The position numbers and the translations under genes were made by a program. The notes beneath the pieces are model-generated. The model had not been told where the DNA came from. It ran no database searches and saw only the letters and a program-made list of their open reading frames with translations. From Actinomycetota bacterium (GTDB lineage: Bacteria; Acidobacteriota; Blastocatellia; Chloracidobacteriales; Chloracidobacteriaceae), in assembly GCA_013298335.1 (NCBI GenBank), contig JAAFHI010000001.1, forward strand, positions 1 to 22,746: DNA of 22,746 nt, in the 5' to 3' direction. Below are positions 8,544 to 17,297 of the stretch, piece by piece. Every line of letters starts with the position of its first letter. Position 1 is the first letter of the stretch.

Positions 8544-9506
8544 TTATTTTTGTGTTTTGGAGCCGATGAAAAGCGGAACGGAAACAAGCAGCGGTGTTCC
8601 CCTGGCGGTGACGGCGCGAAAAATCGACTGCGGAAGCGGGTCGTCCTGCGTGAGCATCCGCGCGCCGCCGGTCGCGGCCAGTTTTTCGGCGCTCTGGTAC
8701 GGCAGGTTCTTGCCGTTGACCAGTTCGAACTGATCGACCCCGGTTTCAAACTTCCTGATTTCGGCGAACCGGGACTCGTCCACTTTCTGGGCGCTCGCTC
8801 CGACCGTCACCCCGTCGAGCGGCTGGTCGGTCACCAGAATGCTCAATTCCTCGCCGACCAGGACTTTCCCCGACTGGTTCGGCAGTTCCCGGATGCTGAA
8901 GTAGTTCGGATTGTCACCGAAGGCCGGGATTTCAACCGGCGTACCGGCGGTGATGCGGTTGTCGCCGCCGTTGGTGCGCGTGGTCGGAAAGATCAGGTAG
9001 GGCTCGCTGAAGGTTCCGTCAGCGTACTTTTCCCGGTCAAACACATACAAAAAACCGGTTTTCGGCGTCATCACGCTCATCCGGACCCGCTCGCCCTCGG
9101 CCAGCGGCGCGCCAGCGGCGATCCGCTCGGGCGTCCACTCGGCGGAAGCGGCGTTCGTCGCGGCATCCTGGACGAGAATCCGGGTGTCTTTCGGGTCGGT
9201 TTTCCGCGCCGGACGCAACCGCCACATCGTGACCGCGATCTCGCGGGCTTCCATTCCCTCCGGAACGGAGAACTTCTCCGCCGGTTTGACCGCCGTCCGC
9301 ACCGGCGCATCGGGTTTTGCCCTTTGAACTCTGGCGTACTGCCGCCGCGCCGGTCGTTTCGCCGCCGGTTTCGCCGCCTTCGGGCGCTGCTGGTTCGATT
9401 GAAAGGCGGTGTCCCAGAGCGCGCGCGCATCTTCCTGAGCCGGCACGGTCAGGCAGAACAGCCCGCCCCAAGCCAAAAGTACAATTCCAATCCCGAATTT
9501 TCTCAT
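8544..9506 (-). CDS. secreted DUF4384 domain protein
   Basis: The 320-residue product starts with a clear signal peptide: MRK, then a hydrophobic core at residues 4-20, with likely cleavage after VPA at 23. A basic Ala/Pro/Arg-rich linker follows (about 40-75). Residues about 135-228 resemble DUF4384: GERVRMSVMTPKTGFLYVFDRE, then LIFPTTRTNGGDNRI and a later LSILVTDQPL strand. DUF4384 is a beta-rich domain often found fused to or beside bacterial caspase-like proteins; here it sits between a caspase gene and a kinase that carries the same kind of domain. There is no enzyme motif, so a binding or sensing role outside the cytoplasm is inferred. ATG 9506 follows an AAAGG with 10-nt spacing, which lies inside the 8-bp tandem repeat. 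Confidence 0.85.
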   Translation of the reverse strand: MRKFGIGIVLLAWGGLFCLTVPAQEDARALWDTAFQSNQQRPKAAKPAAKRPARRQYARVQRAKPDAPVRTAVKPAEKFSVPEGMEAREIAVTMWRLRPARKTDPKDTRILVQDAATNAASAEWTPERIAAGAPLAEGERVRMSVMTPKTGFLYVFDREKYADGTFSEPYLIFPTTRTNGGDNRITAGTPVEIPAFGDNPNYFSIRELPNQSGKVLVGEELSILVTDQPLDGVTVGASAQKVDESRFAEIRKFETGVDQFELVNGKNLPYQSAEKLAATGGARMLTQDDPLPQSIFRAVTARGTPLLVSVPLFIGSKTQK

Positions 9507-9507
9507 C

Positions 9508-9545
9508 GTCTTCGTGCCTTTGCGTCTTTGTGTCTTTGCGTTTTA
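9508..9545. repeat. 8-bp tandem repeat filling an intergenic gap
   Basis: Four 8-bp units run from 9514 to 9545 (GTGCCTTT, GCGTCTTT, GTGTCTTT, GCGTTTTA), after a partial unit at 9508-9513. The array fills the whole gap between the WD40-caspase stop codon (9543-9545, which it overlaps) and the DUF4384 start (9506). On the transcribed strand it is purine-rich and supplies that gene's ribosome binding site. Confidence 0.9.
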
Positions 9546-12500
9546 TTTCTTTTCCGCATTCTGAAGGACCACCACCCGCCGCCGTTTCGCGAAATCAAAA
9601 ACCACCGGAACCTGCTGTTTCGGGAGCTTCCGGCCTTCCTGCGTGAGAATTCTCGCCTTGACCCGGCCGTCGGCGATGGCGGCGGGCAGTTCCGGAACCC
9701 GCTTCACGCCGTATTCGAGCCATTCGCCGAGCGTAATCGTGCCGTCCGGCGGGGCAAAATCGGCTTTTCCCTCGTTCAAACCCTCGGCAATCAGGGCGAA
9801 AGTGAGAAATCCCTGTTTCAGGACGCCCGATTCCATCGCGACGTTGTCGGCCTGGGTCGCCGCGAGAATCCGCATGCCCTTGTCGAAACTCAACTGGCCG
9901 AGTCCGCGGCTGCCCATCGGACCGGGTTTGAACTCCTCGCCGACCGCGCCCGCCGACTGGCAGGTATCGAGAATCATCGTCAGGTCGCCCGCGTCCACGT
10001 CGCGCAGCCACCGGCTCAGGTCGGCGCTTGAAATGCTGTTTTTCAAAATTTCCGCGAGTCCGCCCGTGCTGCCCGTGTCAAACGGCACGATATAAAACTC
10101 GCCGTCCCGTCCGCGATAGCCGTGGCCCGCGAAACAGAGGATGACGACATCTTCCGGCGTGGCCCGCGACAGTCTGGCGGCGTCCGGGATATCCGTCGCC
10201 ATCGCCAGCTGTCCGGAAAGCCGCATAAGCACGGTTTTCAAGTTCTTCCCGGTCGCCGTCGGTTTCTCGCCAATTTCGGAAGTCAGCGAAATCCGGACGA
10301 CTTTCGAAAAGGCCCCGCTTTTTTCGAGCCGGTCACCAAGCGTCCGTTGAAAGGCGAGCGCGTCGGCGACGGCAAACCGGAGCGGCGCTATTTTTGGGTT
10401 TCGCGACCGGTTGACTCCGAAAGTCACGACGTAGGCCGTTCCTTTCCGCGTTTCCAGTTCGGGCTGGGCGACTTTCCGGACGGCTTTCGTCGAGCGGACC
10501 AGATCACCGTTGAAACAATACGCAGAAAATTCGACCGCTTTGTGGTCATCCCGCCGGGGAAGTTGAACCCGAAAGGTTTTTTGAAACCCGGCGGCGGCGG
10601 AATAGGGCTGCTCGCCCGGCGAAAAGCCGACCAGTTGGCCGTCCCGAAACAGTTTCAGATCAAAAGCCCGGCCCGAAGGCGCGTTGTTCAGTCCGGCGGG
10701 CGGGGCAACCGTGACCGTCACGTCCGCAAAACCGGTCGGCTGGCCGTTTTCAACCACCGGGGAAACATCCGTTTCACCAATTGAAACAACGGGTTGCGCG
10801 CGGTTGAGGCGGGCGATGGAGGGAATCGGCGGGAAGTTTTCTCCGGCGAAAATCCGGCGGAGCAGCCCCGGTTCATAGTACTGCCGGAAGAAAAGCTCGA
10901 TGCCGTAGGGCGTCGCGCGTCCGTTTTCTTCGATGACCCAGTGCAGGCCGGTGATATCGCCCGGATCGCTCACGTCGAAGCGGCCCTGCCGGTCGATCAC
11001 TGCCCATTCTTCCCCGTTTTCGAAAGAAACCAGTTGGCACGTTTCCCGTCCGGTGGCCGCCGACCAGAGGCGCGCCGTTCCGTCATGCCCGCCGGTCAGG
11101 ACGAACTTTCCGTCGCCGGAGCGCGAGGCCCCGGTGACGACGCCGAAATGGCCGACGAAAAGCGTTCGCGCCAGACCGGTTGCCACGTCCCACCACGCCG
11201 CCACTCCATCGTTCCCGACGGTCAGCAGATGGGCCGAATCGGGTGACCACTCGGCGGATTCGATGAACAGCGCGTGTCCCACGAGTCGCATGACCTCGTG
11301 TCCACTGTCGGCGCTCCAGATGTGCGCGGTTTTATCGCGGTCGAACGGAAACTGGCTGCCGGTGACGACCGATTTCCCATCCGGCGACCACGCCGAAAAG
11401 GTGACCGGTTGGTTCAAGTCACCGAAATGGGCCGTTTCGGTGGCGGTTCCCGCGTTCCAGATGCGAACCGTCCCGTCACCGCCTTCGGTCAGAAACCGGT
11501 TTCCGACCGGCGACCAGGAAACCCGGACAAATGTATCCGCGGAAACGACGAGCCGCCGGGTTTCCTTGCCGGAATCGGGATTCCACCAACGCACGGTTCC
11601 GTCCCGCCCACCGGTCAGCACCGATTTCCCGTCGGGCGACCACTCGGCGTTTGAAAACGGTTTCTTCCCGGCGGTCAGTTTGACCGTCGGCGCGCCGGTT
11701 TCGGGACGATGAAGAAAAACCGTCGCTTCCTGTCCGACCGTCAAAAGCCGTGTCCCGTCGGGCGACCAGCGGGCGAAAACGGCGGTTTTGGCGTGGCCCT
11801 CGAACTTCCAGAGTTCCTGACCCGAAGCGGCGTCCCACACGCGAGCCGTACGGTCCATTCCGACGGTGGCGATCCGCGTTCCATCGGGCGACCACTGGGC
11901 GTCGAACACCAATCCGGCATGTCCGGTGAGCTGGAGCGGCCCCTTTCCGGTTTCGGGTGACCAGACGGCGACCGGGCTGTCGTCGGTCACCACGAGAAAT
12001 TTTGGCGCGGTCGGCGACCAGGCAACGCGGGTGACCCGACCCGACCGGCCTTCCAGCCAGCGCGGGTTCTTTCCGTTCGCGTCGAAAAGGCCGGTTTTTT
12101 GCGGATCGGAGGCGACGGCGACCCGATCTCCGGCGGGTGACCAGGCGGGAAGGGCGTCGGTTCGCGGTGTGCAGTCGAGCCGGGCGGTTTGCCTTCCGGT
12201 GGCGTCGAGAATGAGAGCGTCGAGGTTTTCCGTAACCAGCAGCGCGATCCGGGTTCCGTCCGGCGAACAGCGGATCGCCCGCGCCGAACAGATGACGGTT
12301 TCCGCGATGACCTTTCCCGTTTCGGTTTCGAAAATCCGAACCGGGCTGCTTTTGCCTCCGGCGACGATTTTTCGACCGTCGGGTGACCAATCGGCGGTCG
12401 TTTTTCCGGGTTCGAAGGAAAACCGCCGGATTTCGTGAGCGGTGGCCGCTTCCCAGACGCGAACCGTGCCGTCGTCGGAGGTGGTCAGGATGGACCGTCC

Positions 12501-13301
12501 GTCGGGCGACCACTCCGCCGACCAGAGGCGTCCCGCATGGCCGGTCAGCCTGATCGGGGCGTGGTCACCCGGCGTCCACACCAGCGCCTCGTTTTGCCAG
12601 GTGACGGCGACAATCCGGTTCCCGTCGGGCGACCAGCGGGCGGTTGAAACCGGACTGGAGGGAATCGTGATCCGGTTCATTTCGCGACCGGTGGCGGCTT
12701 CCCAGACGATTGCGGAACCGTCGTATCCGGCGGAGACGATTCGGCTTCCATCCGGCGACCAGGCGCAGGAATTCACGTAGTTGGTATGACCATCAAGCCG
12801 GACCAGTTCCTTTCCGGTCACGGCGTCCCAGACCCGGACGCTTTTGTCGCCGCTCGCCGTGGCGATGCGCGTTCCGTCGGGCGACCAGACCGCCGCCAGT
12901 ATCCATTTCAAATGGCCAATGAGCCGGGTCGTCAGTTTTCCGGTGGCCGTTTCCCAGACGAGCGCCGTATTGTCGCCGCCCGACGTGACGACGTACGTTC
13001 CGTCGGGCGACCAGGCAACCGACGTGATCGGGGCGACATGGCCGAGTTGAACCATGGCCCGCACGGGATTCCGGGTTCCCCGCGATTCATTTCGGCTGAT
13101 GACCTGGCGGAATTTGTCCTGGTTGTACTGAACCACGGGCTCGGAAACCGGCGACGGCTCACCTGACTCCTGGGTTCGGGAAACGACCACCGGGTCAGGG
13201 GCGCTGGTCCGTGCCGCGCCGGGCCAGCCGCTCCCCGCCGCGAGCATTCCCGCCAGAAGCAGGACGACGGTTTTGAACCGGTTGCGGGCAACGGCTGGCA
13301 T
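9543..13301 (-). CDS. exported WD40-repeat caspase-like protease, 16 blades
   Basis: The 1,252-residue product has a hydrophobic signal sequence (about 8-26; cleavage site uncertain) and then 16 WD40-like blades (about 87-755), most with a W-S-P-D-G turn and a closing V-W strand. Sixteen blades suggest two eight-bladed propellers. A linker domain (755-840) and a beta-sandwich (about 858-945) follow, then a peptidase C14 caspase fold (about 954-1190). The dyad is intact: His 1060 in CFAGHGYRG and Cys 1114 in ILDTCQSAG. Caspase-like enzymes cut after specific residues in target proteins; the propellers probably recruit substrate or sense a signal. The substrate is unknown. ATG 13301 has GGAG with 8-nt spacing. 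The neighbour upstream is a diverged paralogue with the same order of domains. Confidence 0.95.
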   Translation of the reverse strand: MPAVARNRFKTVVLLLAGMLAAGSGWPGAARTSAPDPVVVSRTQESGEPSPVSEPVVQYNQDKFRQVISRNESRGTRNPVRAMVQLGHVAPITSVAWSPDGTYVVTSGGDNTALVWETATGKLTTRLIGHLKWILAAVWSPDGTRIATASGDKSVRVWDAVTGKELVRLDGHTNYVNSCAWSPDGSRIVSAGYDGSAIVWEAATGREMNRITIPSSPVSTARWSPDGNRIVAVTWQNEALVWTPGDHAPIRLTGHAGRLWSAEWSPDGRSILTTSDDGTVRVWEAATAHEIRRFSFEPGKTTADWSPDGRKIVAGGKSSPVRIFETETGKVIAETVICSARAIRCSPDGTRIALLVTENLDALILDATGRQTARLDCTPRTDALPAWSPAGDRVAVASDPQKTGLFDANGKNPRWLEGRSGRVTRVAWSPTAPKFLVVTDDSPVAVWSPETGKGPLQLTGHAGLVFDAQWSPDGTRIATVGMDRTARVWDAASGQELWKFEGHAKTAVFARWSPDGTRLLTVGQEATVFLHRPETGAPTVKLTAGKKPFSNAEWSPDGKSVLTGGRDGTVRWWNPDSGKETRRLVVSADTFVRVSWSPVGNRFLTEGGDGTVRIWNAGTATETAHFGDLNQPVTFSAWSPDGKSVVTGSQFPFDRDKTAHIWSADSGHEVMRLVGHALFIESAEWSPDSAHLLTVGNDGVAAWWDVATGLARTLFVGHFGVVTGASRSGDGKFVLTGGHDGTARLWSAATGRETCQLVSFENGEEWAVIDRQGRFDVSDPGDITGLHWVIEENGRATPYGIELFFRQYYEPGLLRRIFAGENFPPIPSIARLNRAQPVVSIGETDVSPVVENGQPTGFADVTVTVAPPAGLNNAPSGRAFDLKLFRDGQLVGFSPGEQPYSAAAGFQKTFRVQLPRRDDHKAVEFSAYCFNGDLVRSTKAVRKVAQPELETRKGTAYVVTFGVNRSRNPKIAPLRFAVADALAFQRTLGDRLEKSGAFSKVVRISLTSEIGEKPTATGKNLKTVLMRLSGQLAMATDIPDAARLSRATPEDVVILCFAGHGYRGRDGEFYIVPFDTGSTGGLAEILKNSISSADLSRWLRDVDAGDLTMILDTCQSAGAVGEEFKPGPMGSRGLGQLSFDKGMRILAATQADNVAMESGVLKQGFLTFALIAEGLNEGKADFAPPDGTITLGEWLEYGVKRVPELPAAIADGRVKARILTQEGRKLPKQQVPVVFDFAKRRRVVVLQNAEKK

Positions 13302-13407
13302 GGCGGTTTCTCCGGCGGGCGCGAGGGGCGTTCCGCGAAGAGGAGGTTTTCAATCGTGGGTGATGCCGGAATGTTACCTTCATCTCCCCGGTTGGCGAAT
13401 TTCTTTT
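13302..13407. other. spacer between the two WD40-caspase genes
   Basis: This 106-bp gap contains the downstream gene's ribosome binding site (GGAG, 13310-13313). Unlike three other spacers in the minus-strand block, it has no short tandem repeat. No terminator hairpin is obvious, which fits readthrough from one caspase gene into the next. Confidence 0.45.
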
Positions 13408-16400
13408 TCAGAACTTGAACGGTTTCCGGCGGCGGGTGAAATCGAACAGCGCCGGTTGTTGAATTTTCAGGGATTGTGGCGCCGCGCCGGGGGCGTCCTG
13501 GACGAGAATCCGTCCGTCGCCTTTTTTGATTTCGGCGAACAGCCCCGGCACGCGATCCACGCCGTATTTCAACCATTCGTCGAGGTAAATCGCGCCGTCC
13601 CGCGCCCTGAAATCGGCTTTGCCGGCTTCCAGCCCGTCCTGAATCAGCGCAAACGACAGCAACCCCTGTTTCAACTTCTTGTTTTCGAGCGCGACGTTGT
13701 CGGACTGGGTCGCGACGAGCAGCCGGATGCCCTTGTCGTAGGCAAGCTGGCCAAGGCCGCGATTGCCCATCGGTCCCGGTTTGAACCCGCCGCCGACGAT
13801 GGCCGCCGACTGGCAGGCGTCGATGACGGCGATGAACTCGCCCGCGTCGATGTCGCGCATCCGGGCGGCGAGTTCGTCACCCGAAATGCTGGCGGCAAGA
13901 ACTTCGGAGAGTTTCGCCTTTTTGCCGGTATCGAACGGAATCACGCTGAAGACGCCGTTTTCCCCGGCGTAGCCGTGGCCCGCGAACGCCATGATCACCA
14001 CATCGTCGGGCGTCACGGCCCGAATCCGGTCCGCGCCGGGAATCGCCTTCACGCGATCCGCCGGAACGGGCTTCCCGGCCAGTACATCCAATACCGCCAG
14101 AAGGTTGCCCTTGGTGGCGGTCGGCGGGGCATCGGTGTCGGCGACGAGCGATACAGCCACAACCTCGCCGATGCGGTCGTTTTTCGCCAGCCGTTCGCCG
14201 ACCACCCGCTGAAATTCGAGGGTGTCGTTGACGGCGAAGTTCAACGTCCGTACCGCCGGGCTCTGGTAGAGGTTCACGCCAAACGTCACCACATAGGCCC
14301 GGCCCTTCACCCCCGCCGCGCCGGGCGCGAGCGTCTGTTTGAGCGTGGCGGTGCGGGATTTCACCCGGTCGCGGTTGAAACAGTGGGCGGTGAACTCGAC
14401 TTCCCGGTAGTCCGCGTTTTTCGGCAGGCGCACGGTAAAGGTGCGGCGGAATTTTCCGTCCGCGGCGGGCGCGAGCGGGCCGTCGGCGTAGCCCACAAGC
14501 TGACCGTCCCGGAACAGGCGCAAATCCGTTGCGGTTCCGCCCGGTGCGGCGGATGCCGTCACGGTGACGTCGAAAACGCGCGAATCGGCGGCGGTCGGAA
14601 CGGCTTTTTCAATCGCCACACTGGGCTGTTTCCGGTCGAGGTTCGCCACCGGGCGAATCGGGGCAAATTTTTCGCCGTTGAGAATGCGCGTGAACAGGCG
14701 CGGTTCGAAGTAATCCCGCAGGAAAACCTCGACCGGCAGCGGGCTGAACGGGGCTTCCGCCGAAAGCCAGTGAACGCCCCGGATGGTTTCGAGGTTGTTG
14801 GTGTCGAAGCGTCCGTCGGGAGAAATCGCGACCCAGTCGCGGTTGGGGAAGGTCATCAGCTTGCAGCTTTCCTCGCCGGTCGTGAAATTCCACAGCCGAA
14901 GGGTGCCGTCCGCGCCGCCGGTGAGCAGAAATGTGCCGTCCGGGGTGAAATCAAGCGCGGTGACCGCTCCGGCGTGACCGATAAAGCAGCGCGTCGCCTC
15001 GCCGGTCGCCGCGTTCCACTGAATCGCGAGGCCGTCCGTACTCCCCGTGATGACCGATTTCCCGTCGGGCGAAAAAATCGCGGTCCCGACGGAGGTCGCG
15101 TGGCCGATCATCCGGGCGATCCGCTTTCCGGTCGCAAGGTTCCAGACGATGGCGCTGCGGTCCCGACTCGTACTCACCAGCCGGGTCCCGTCGGGCGAAA
15201 AGGCGACGGAAACGGCGATGAAGGAGTGTCCGTCGAACCGGCGCACCACCTTTCCGGTCGCCGCTTCCCACAAAACCACCGCTTTGTCGGTATTTCTGAC
15301 GCCCGCGAGGTACTTCCCGTCGGGGGAAACAGCCAGCCCGTTGATTTCCTGACTGGTGCCGAGGATCTGGCCGATGCTGGCTGCCGCTTCGAGCGCGGAC
15401 TTGAAACTATCCTCAACGGTGGCGGTTTCCGCGTCGTCAAGTCCGCGTCCGAGGTTGGGGCCAAGTTCCTCCGCGACGTAAAACGCGCGCGGTGAGTCCC
15501 CGGTAACATTCCAGACCGCCACTTTTTCCCCGACATTCGACGTAAAAAGGGTGTTCCCGTCGGAAGAAAACACCGCGTCGGTGTAGACGCGCGGTCCGAC
15601 GAAATTCTTGAGCGGGGCGAACGTTTCGGCGTCGAGGATGACCGCGTGTTTGGCGGCGGTGAAGACCACCTTTGAGGCATCGGGCGAAAACCGGACCGAT
15701 TTGACGTCCTCGCTCCCGTCGGGGAGCCAGCCGCTCAGGGATTCGCGACTTTCCGCCGCGCCGAGAATCTCGACCATACCGTCCTCACGTCCGATGACGA
15801 TTTTCCGTCCGTCTTTCGAAAACCGGGCCGCCGTGACCGGCTTGGCGGCGCTTTCCATTCGGGAAAGCAGTTCGCCGGTGGCGACGTTCCACGACAGAAC
15901 CGACCGGTCGTAGCGCGCCCGCACCTTCCGTTCGCCGTCTTCGACGTAGATTTCGGTGCCAAGACCTCCGCCCGAAAGGAGCGTTTTCCCGTCGGCTGAA
16001 AAGGCCAGCGATTTCACATGGCCGGTGTGTCCGGTCAATTTCTTCAACAACCGCCCGGTGTTGGCGTCCCAGAGAAGCACCGTCCGGTCCTCTCCGCCCG
16101 AGGCGGCGAAGCGTCCGTCGGGGGAGATCGCGACCGCCAGAATTTTGGCCGTGTGGCCGAGGAGGGGAATCGCCCGGCGGGTGGCGATGGTGAACAGGGA
16201 GGCGTTTTTCCCGGCGTTGGTGCGGACGATTTTTGTGCCGTCCGGCGTGGTGGCCGTCGGCTGCGGCAGCGGCCTCGCCCCCCGATCTCCGATTTTGACC
16301 AGTTCCTTGCCGGTTTCGACGTCCCATTGGCGGATTTCGCCGAGTCCGGCGCTCGTCAGGGTTTTTTCATCCGGGGAAAGACCGATGGCGGTGGCGGTGG

Positions 16401-17049
16401 CGGTCCCCTTGCCGGTCGTGACGAACCGTTTGAGTTCCGCGCCGGTTTCAACGTCGAAAACGAGGGCGGTGACCTGTTCCGGCGATTCGTACTCGATATT
16501 GGTACAGACAAAAACCCGTTTCCCGTCCCGACTGAACAGAAATTGGTTGATCTGGGGCGGAAACCCCGAAACCGGCAGGCGGCAGGCGATGGTCCGGAGT
16601 TGCGCGCCGGTCACGAGGTCCCACGAAATAATGGTGCTGCCCGCCGCCGTCAGGCAGCGTTTGCCGTCGGGCGTGAAGGCCACCGTCTCGATGCCGTCGA
16701 GCGTGGCCTTGTGTCCGGCGAACCGGCGGAGTTCGCGCCCCGTCGCGGCGTCCCACAGCACGGTGGTCATGTCATTCCCGCCGCTCAGGATCAGCGATCC
16801 GTCGGGCGAGATCGCGACCGCCGAGACGCCCCGGCTGGTGTGTCCCTGCTGGACGACGAGCCGCGTGCCGCTGGTACCCTTCGCCGCGGCCTGCGCGAGC
16901 GCGGCGGCGATAAACTTTCTATTTTTCTCGATAACCGGATTCAGGGGCGTTTTCGGCGCGGTCTGGCCGAGGGCAACCGGCGGCAAAACGACGCTCACGG
17001 ACAGACATAAAAGGCAGAAAAGGAGACGGGAGGTACGTTTTACGGGCAT
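13408..17049 (-). CDS. exported WD40-repeat caspase-like protease, 14 blades
   Basis: The 1,213-residue product has a strong signal peptide: basic MPVKRTSR, a hydrophobic core at 9-24, and likely cleavage after ALG near 28. Fourteen WD40-like blades (about 75-728, mostly F/I-S-P-D-G) suggest two seven-bladed propellers. The linker, beta-sandwich and caspase domain (916 to about 1150) follow the same order as in the neighbouring paralogue. Catalytic His 1025 (AFAGHGYAG) and Cys 1079 (VIDACQSA) are present. The two proteins share long stretches of the caspase domain, such as FKPGPMG-x-RGLGQL, but differ in blade number and sequence, so the duplication is old. I chose ATG 17049, which places the signal peptide at the N-terminus; an in-frame TTG at 17088 would add 13 residues. 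No clear ribosome binding site is seen. This is the likely first gene of the operon. Confidence 0.94.
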   Translation of the reverse strand: MPVKRTSRLLFCLLCLSVSVVLPPVALGQTAPKTPLNPVIEKNRKFIAAALAQAAAKGTSGTRLVVQQGHTSRGVSAVAISPDGSLILSGGNDMTTVLWDAATGRELRRFAGHKATLDGIETVAFTPDGKRCLTAAGSTIISWDLVTGAQLRTIACRLPVSGFPPQINQFLFSRDGKRVFVCTNIEYESPEQVTALVFDVETGAELKRFVTTGKGTATATAIGLSPDEKTLTSAGLGEIRQWDVETGKELVKIGDRGARPLPQPTATTPDGTKIVRTNAGKNASLFTIATRRAIPLLGHTAKILAVAISPDGRFAASGGEDRTVLLWDANTGRLLKKLTGHTGHVKSLAFSADGKTLLSGGGLGTEIYVEDGERKVRARYDRSVLSWNVATGELLSRMESAAKPVTAARFSKDGRKIVIGREDGMVEILGAAESRESLSGWLPDGSEDVKSVRFSPDASKVVFTAAKHAVILDAETFAPLKNFVGPRVYTDAVFSSDGNTLFTSNVGEKVAVWNVTGDSPRAFYVAEELGPNLGRGLDDAETATVEDSFKSALEAAASIGQILGTSQEINGLAVSPDGKYLAGVRNTDKAVVLWEAATGKVVRRFDGHSFIAVSVAFSPDGTRLVSTSRDRSAIVWNLATGKRIARMIGHATSVGTAIFSPDGKSVITGSTDGLAIQWNAATGEATRCFIGHAGAVTALDFTPDGTFLLTGGADGTLRLWNFTTGEESCKLMTFPNRDWVAISPDGRFDTNNLETIRGVHWLSAEAPFSPLPVEVFLRDYFEPRLFTRILNGEKFAPIRPVANLDRKQPSVAIEKAVPTAADSRVFDVTVTASAAPGGTATDLRLFRDGQLVGYADGPLAPAADGKFRRTFTVRLPKNADYREVEFTAHCFNRDRVKSRTATLKQTLAPGAAGVKGRAYVVTFGVNLYQSPAVRTLNFAVNDTLEFQRVVGERLAKNDRIGEVVAVSLVADTDAPPTATKGNLLAVLDVLAGKPVPADRVKAIPGADRIRAVTPDDVVIMAFAGHGYAGENGVFSVIPFDTGKKAKLSEVLAASISGDELAARMRDIDAGEFIAVIDACQSAAIVGGGFKPGPMGNRGLGQLAYDKGIRLLVATQSDNVALENKKLKQGLLSFALIQDGLEAGKADFRARDGAIYLDEWLKYGVDRVPGLFAEIKKGDGRILVQDAPGAAPQSLKIQQPALFDFTRRRKPFKF

Positions 17050-17127
17050 TTCGATGAAAAACCGCGCGTTTCGGGAATTTTCCTTCAATCAGACTCGCAG
17101 AAAATTCGGTCGGAAGAGGCCAGGAGC

Positions 17128-17195
17128 AGTAGTCAGTAGTCAGTGGTCAGTGGTCAGTAGTCAGTGGTCAGTGGTCAGTAGTCAGTGGTCAGTGG
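17128..17195. repeat. 7-bp tandem repeat AGTRGTC, about ten units
   Basis: Nine full heptamers run from 17128 to 17190, alternating AGTAGTC and AGTGGTC, plus a partial unit to 17195. It is a microsatellite of the heptanucleotide class known from cyanobacteria and other bacteria. It lies 79-146 bp upstream of the first WD40-caspase start, so changes in length could alter leader or promoter geometry. Confidence 0.95.
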
Positions 17196-17212
17196 CAGGA
17201 ATCGGTATTGAA

Positions 17213-17275
17213 CGAAATGGATTTGAAGAGGATAGCCCATAGCCGGAGCGCTTTGGCGAGGCTATGGGGAACGAA
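17213..17275. repeat. 63-bp hairpin element, copy 1
   Basis: This is near-identical to copy 2 (17298-17360), with one mismatch (G at 17230, C at 17315). It contains a perfect 9-bp inverted repeat, CCCATAGCC (17236-17244) and GGCTATGGG (17260-17268), around a 15-nt loop. No T-run follows the stem, so it is not a classical intrinsic terminator. It resembles a REP-like or small non-autonomous mobile hairpin. Confidence 0.9.
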
Positions 17276-17297
17276 CGGGATCCCCAATCGGGAATTT

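Noticed and set aside
8508..10031. Open frame of 507 codons on the plus strand
   Set aside because: It runs antisense across two real genes and their spacer. Its first residues (repeated R-I-T) only translate the 9-bp tandem repeat.
13273..15495. Open frame of 740 codons on the plus strand
   Set aside because: It is antisense to the 14-blade WD40-caspase gene and shows a low-complexity, repeat-shadow composition with no domain.
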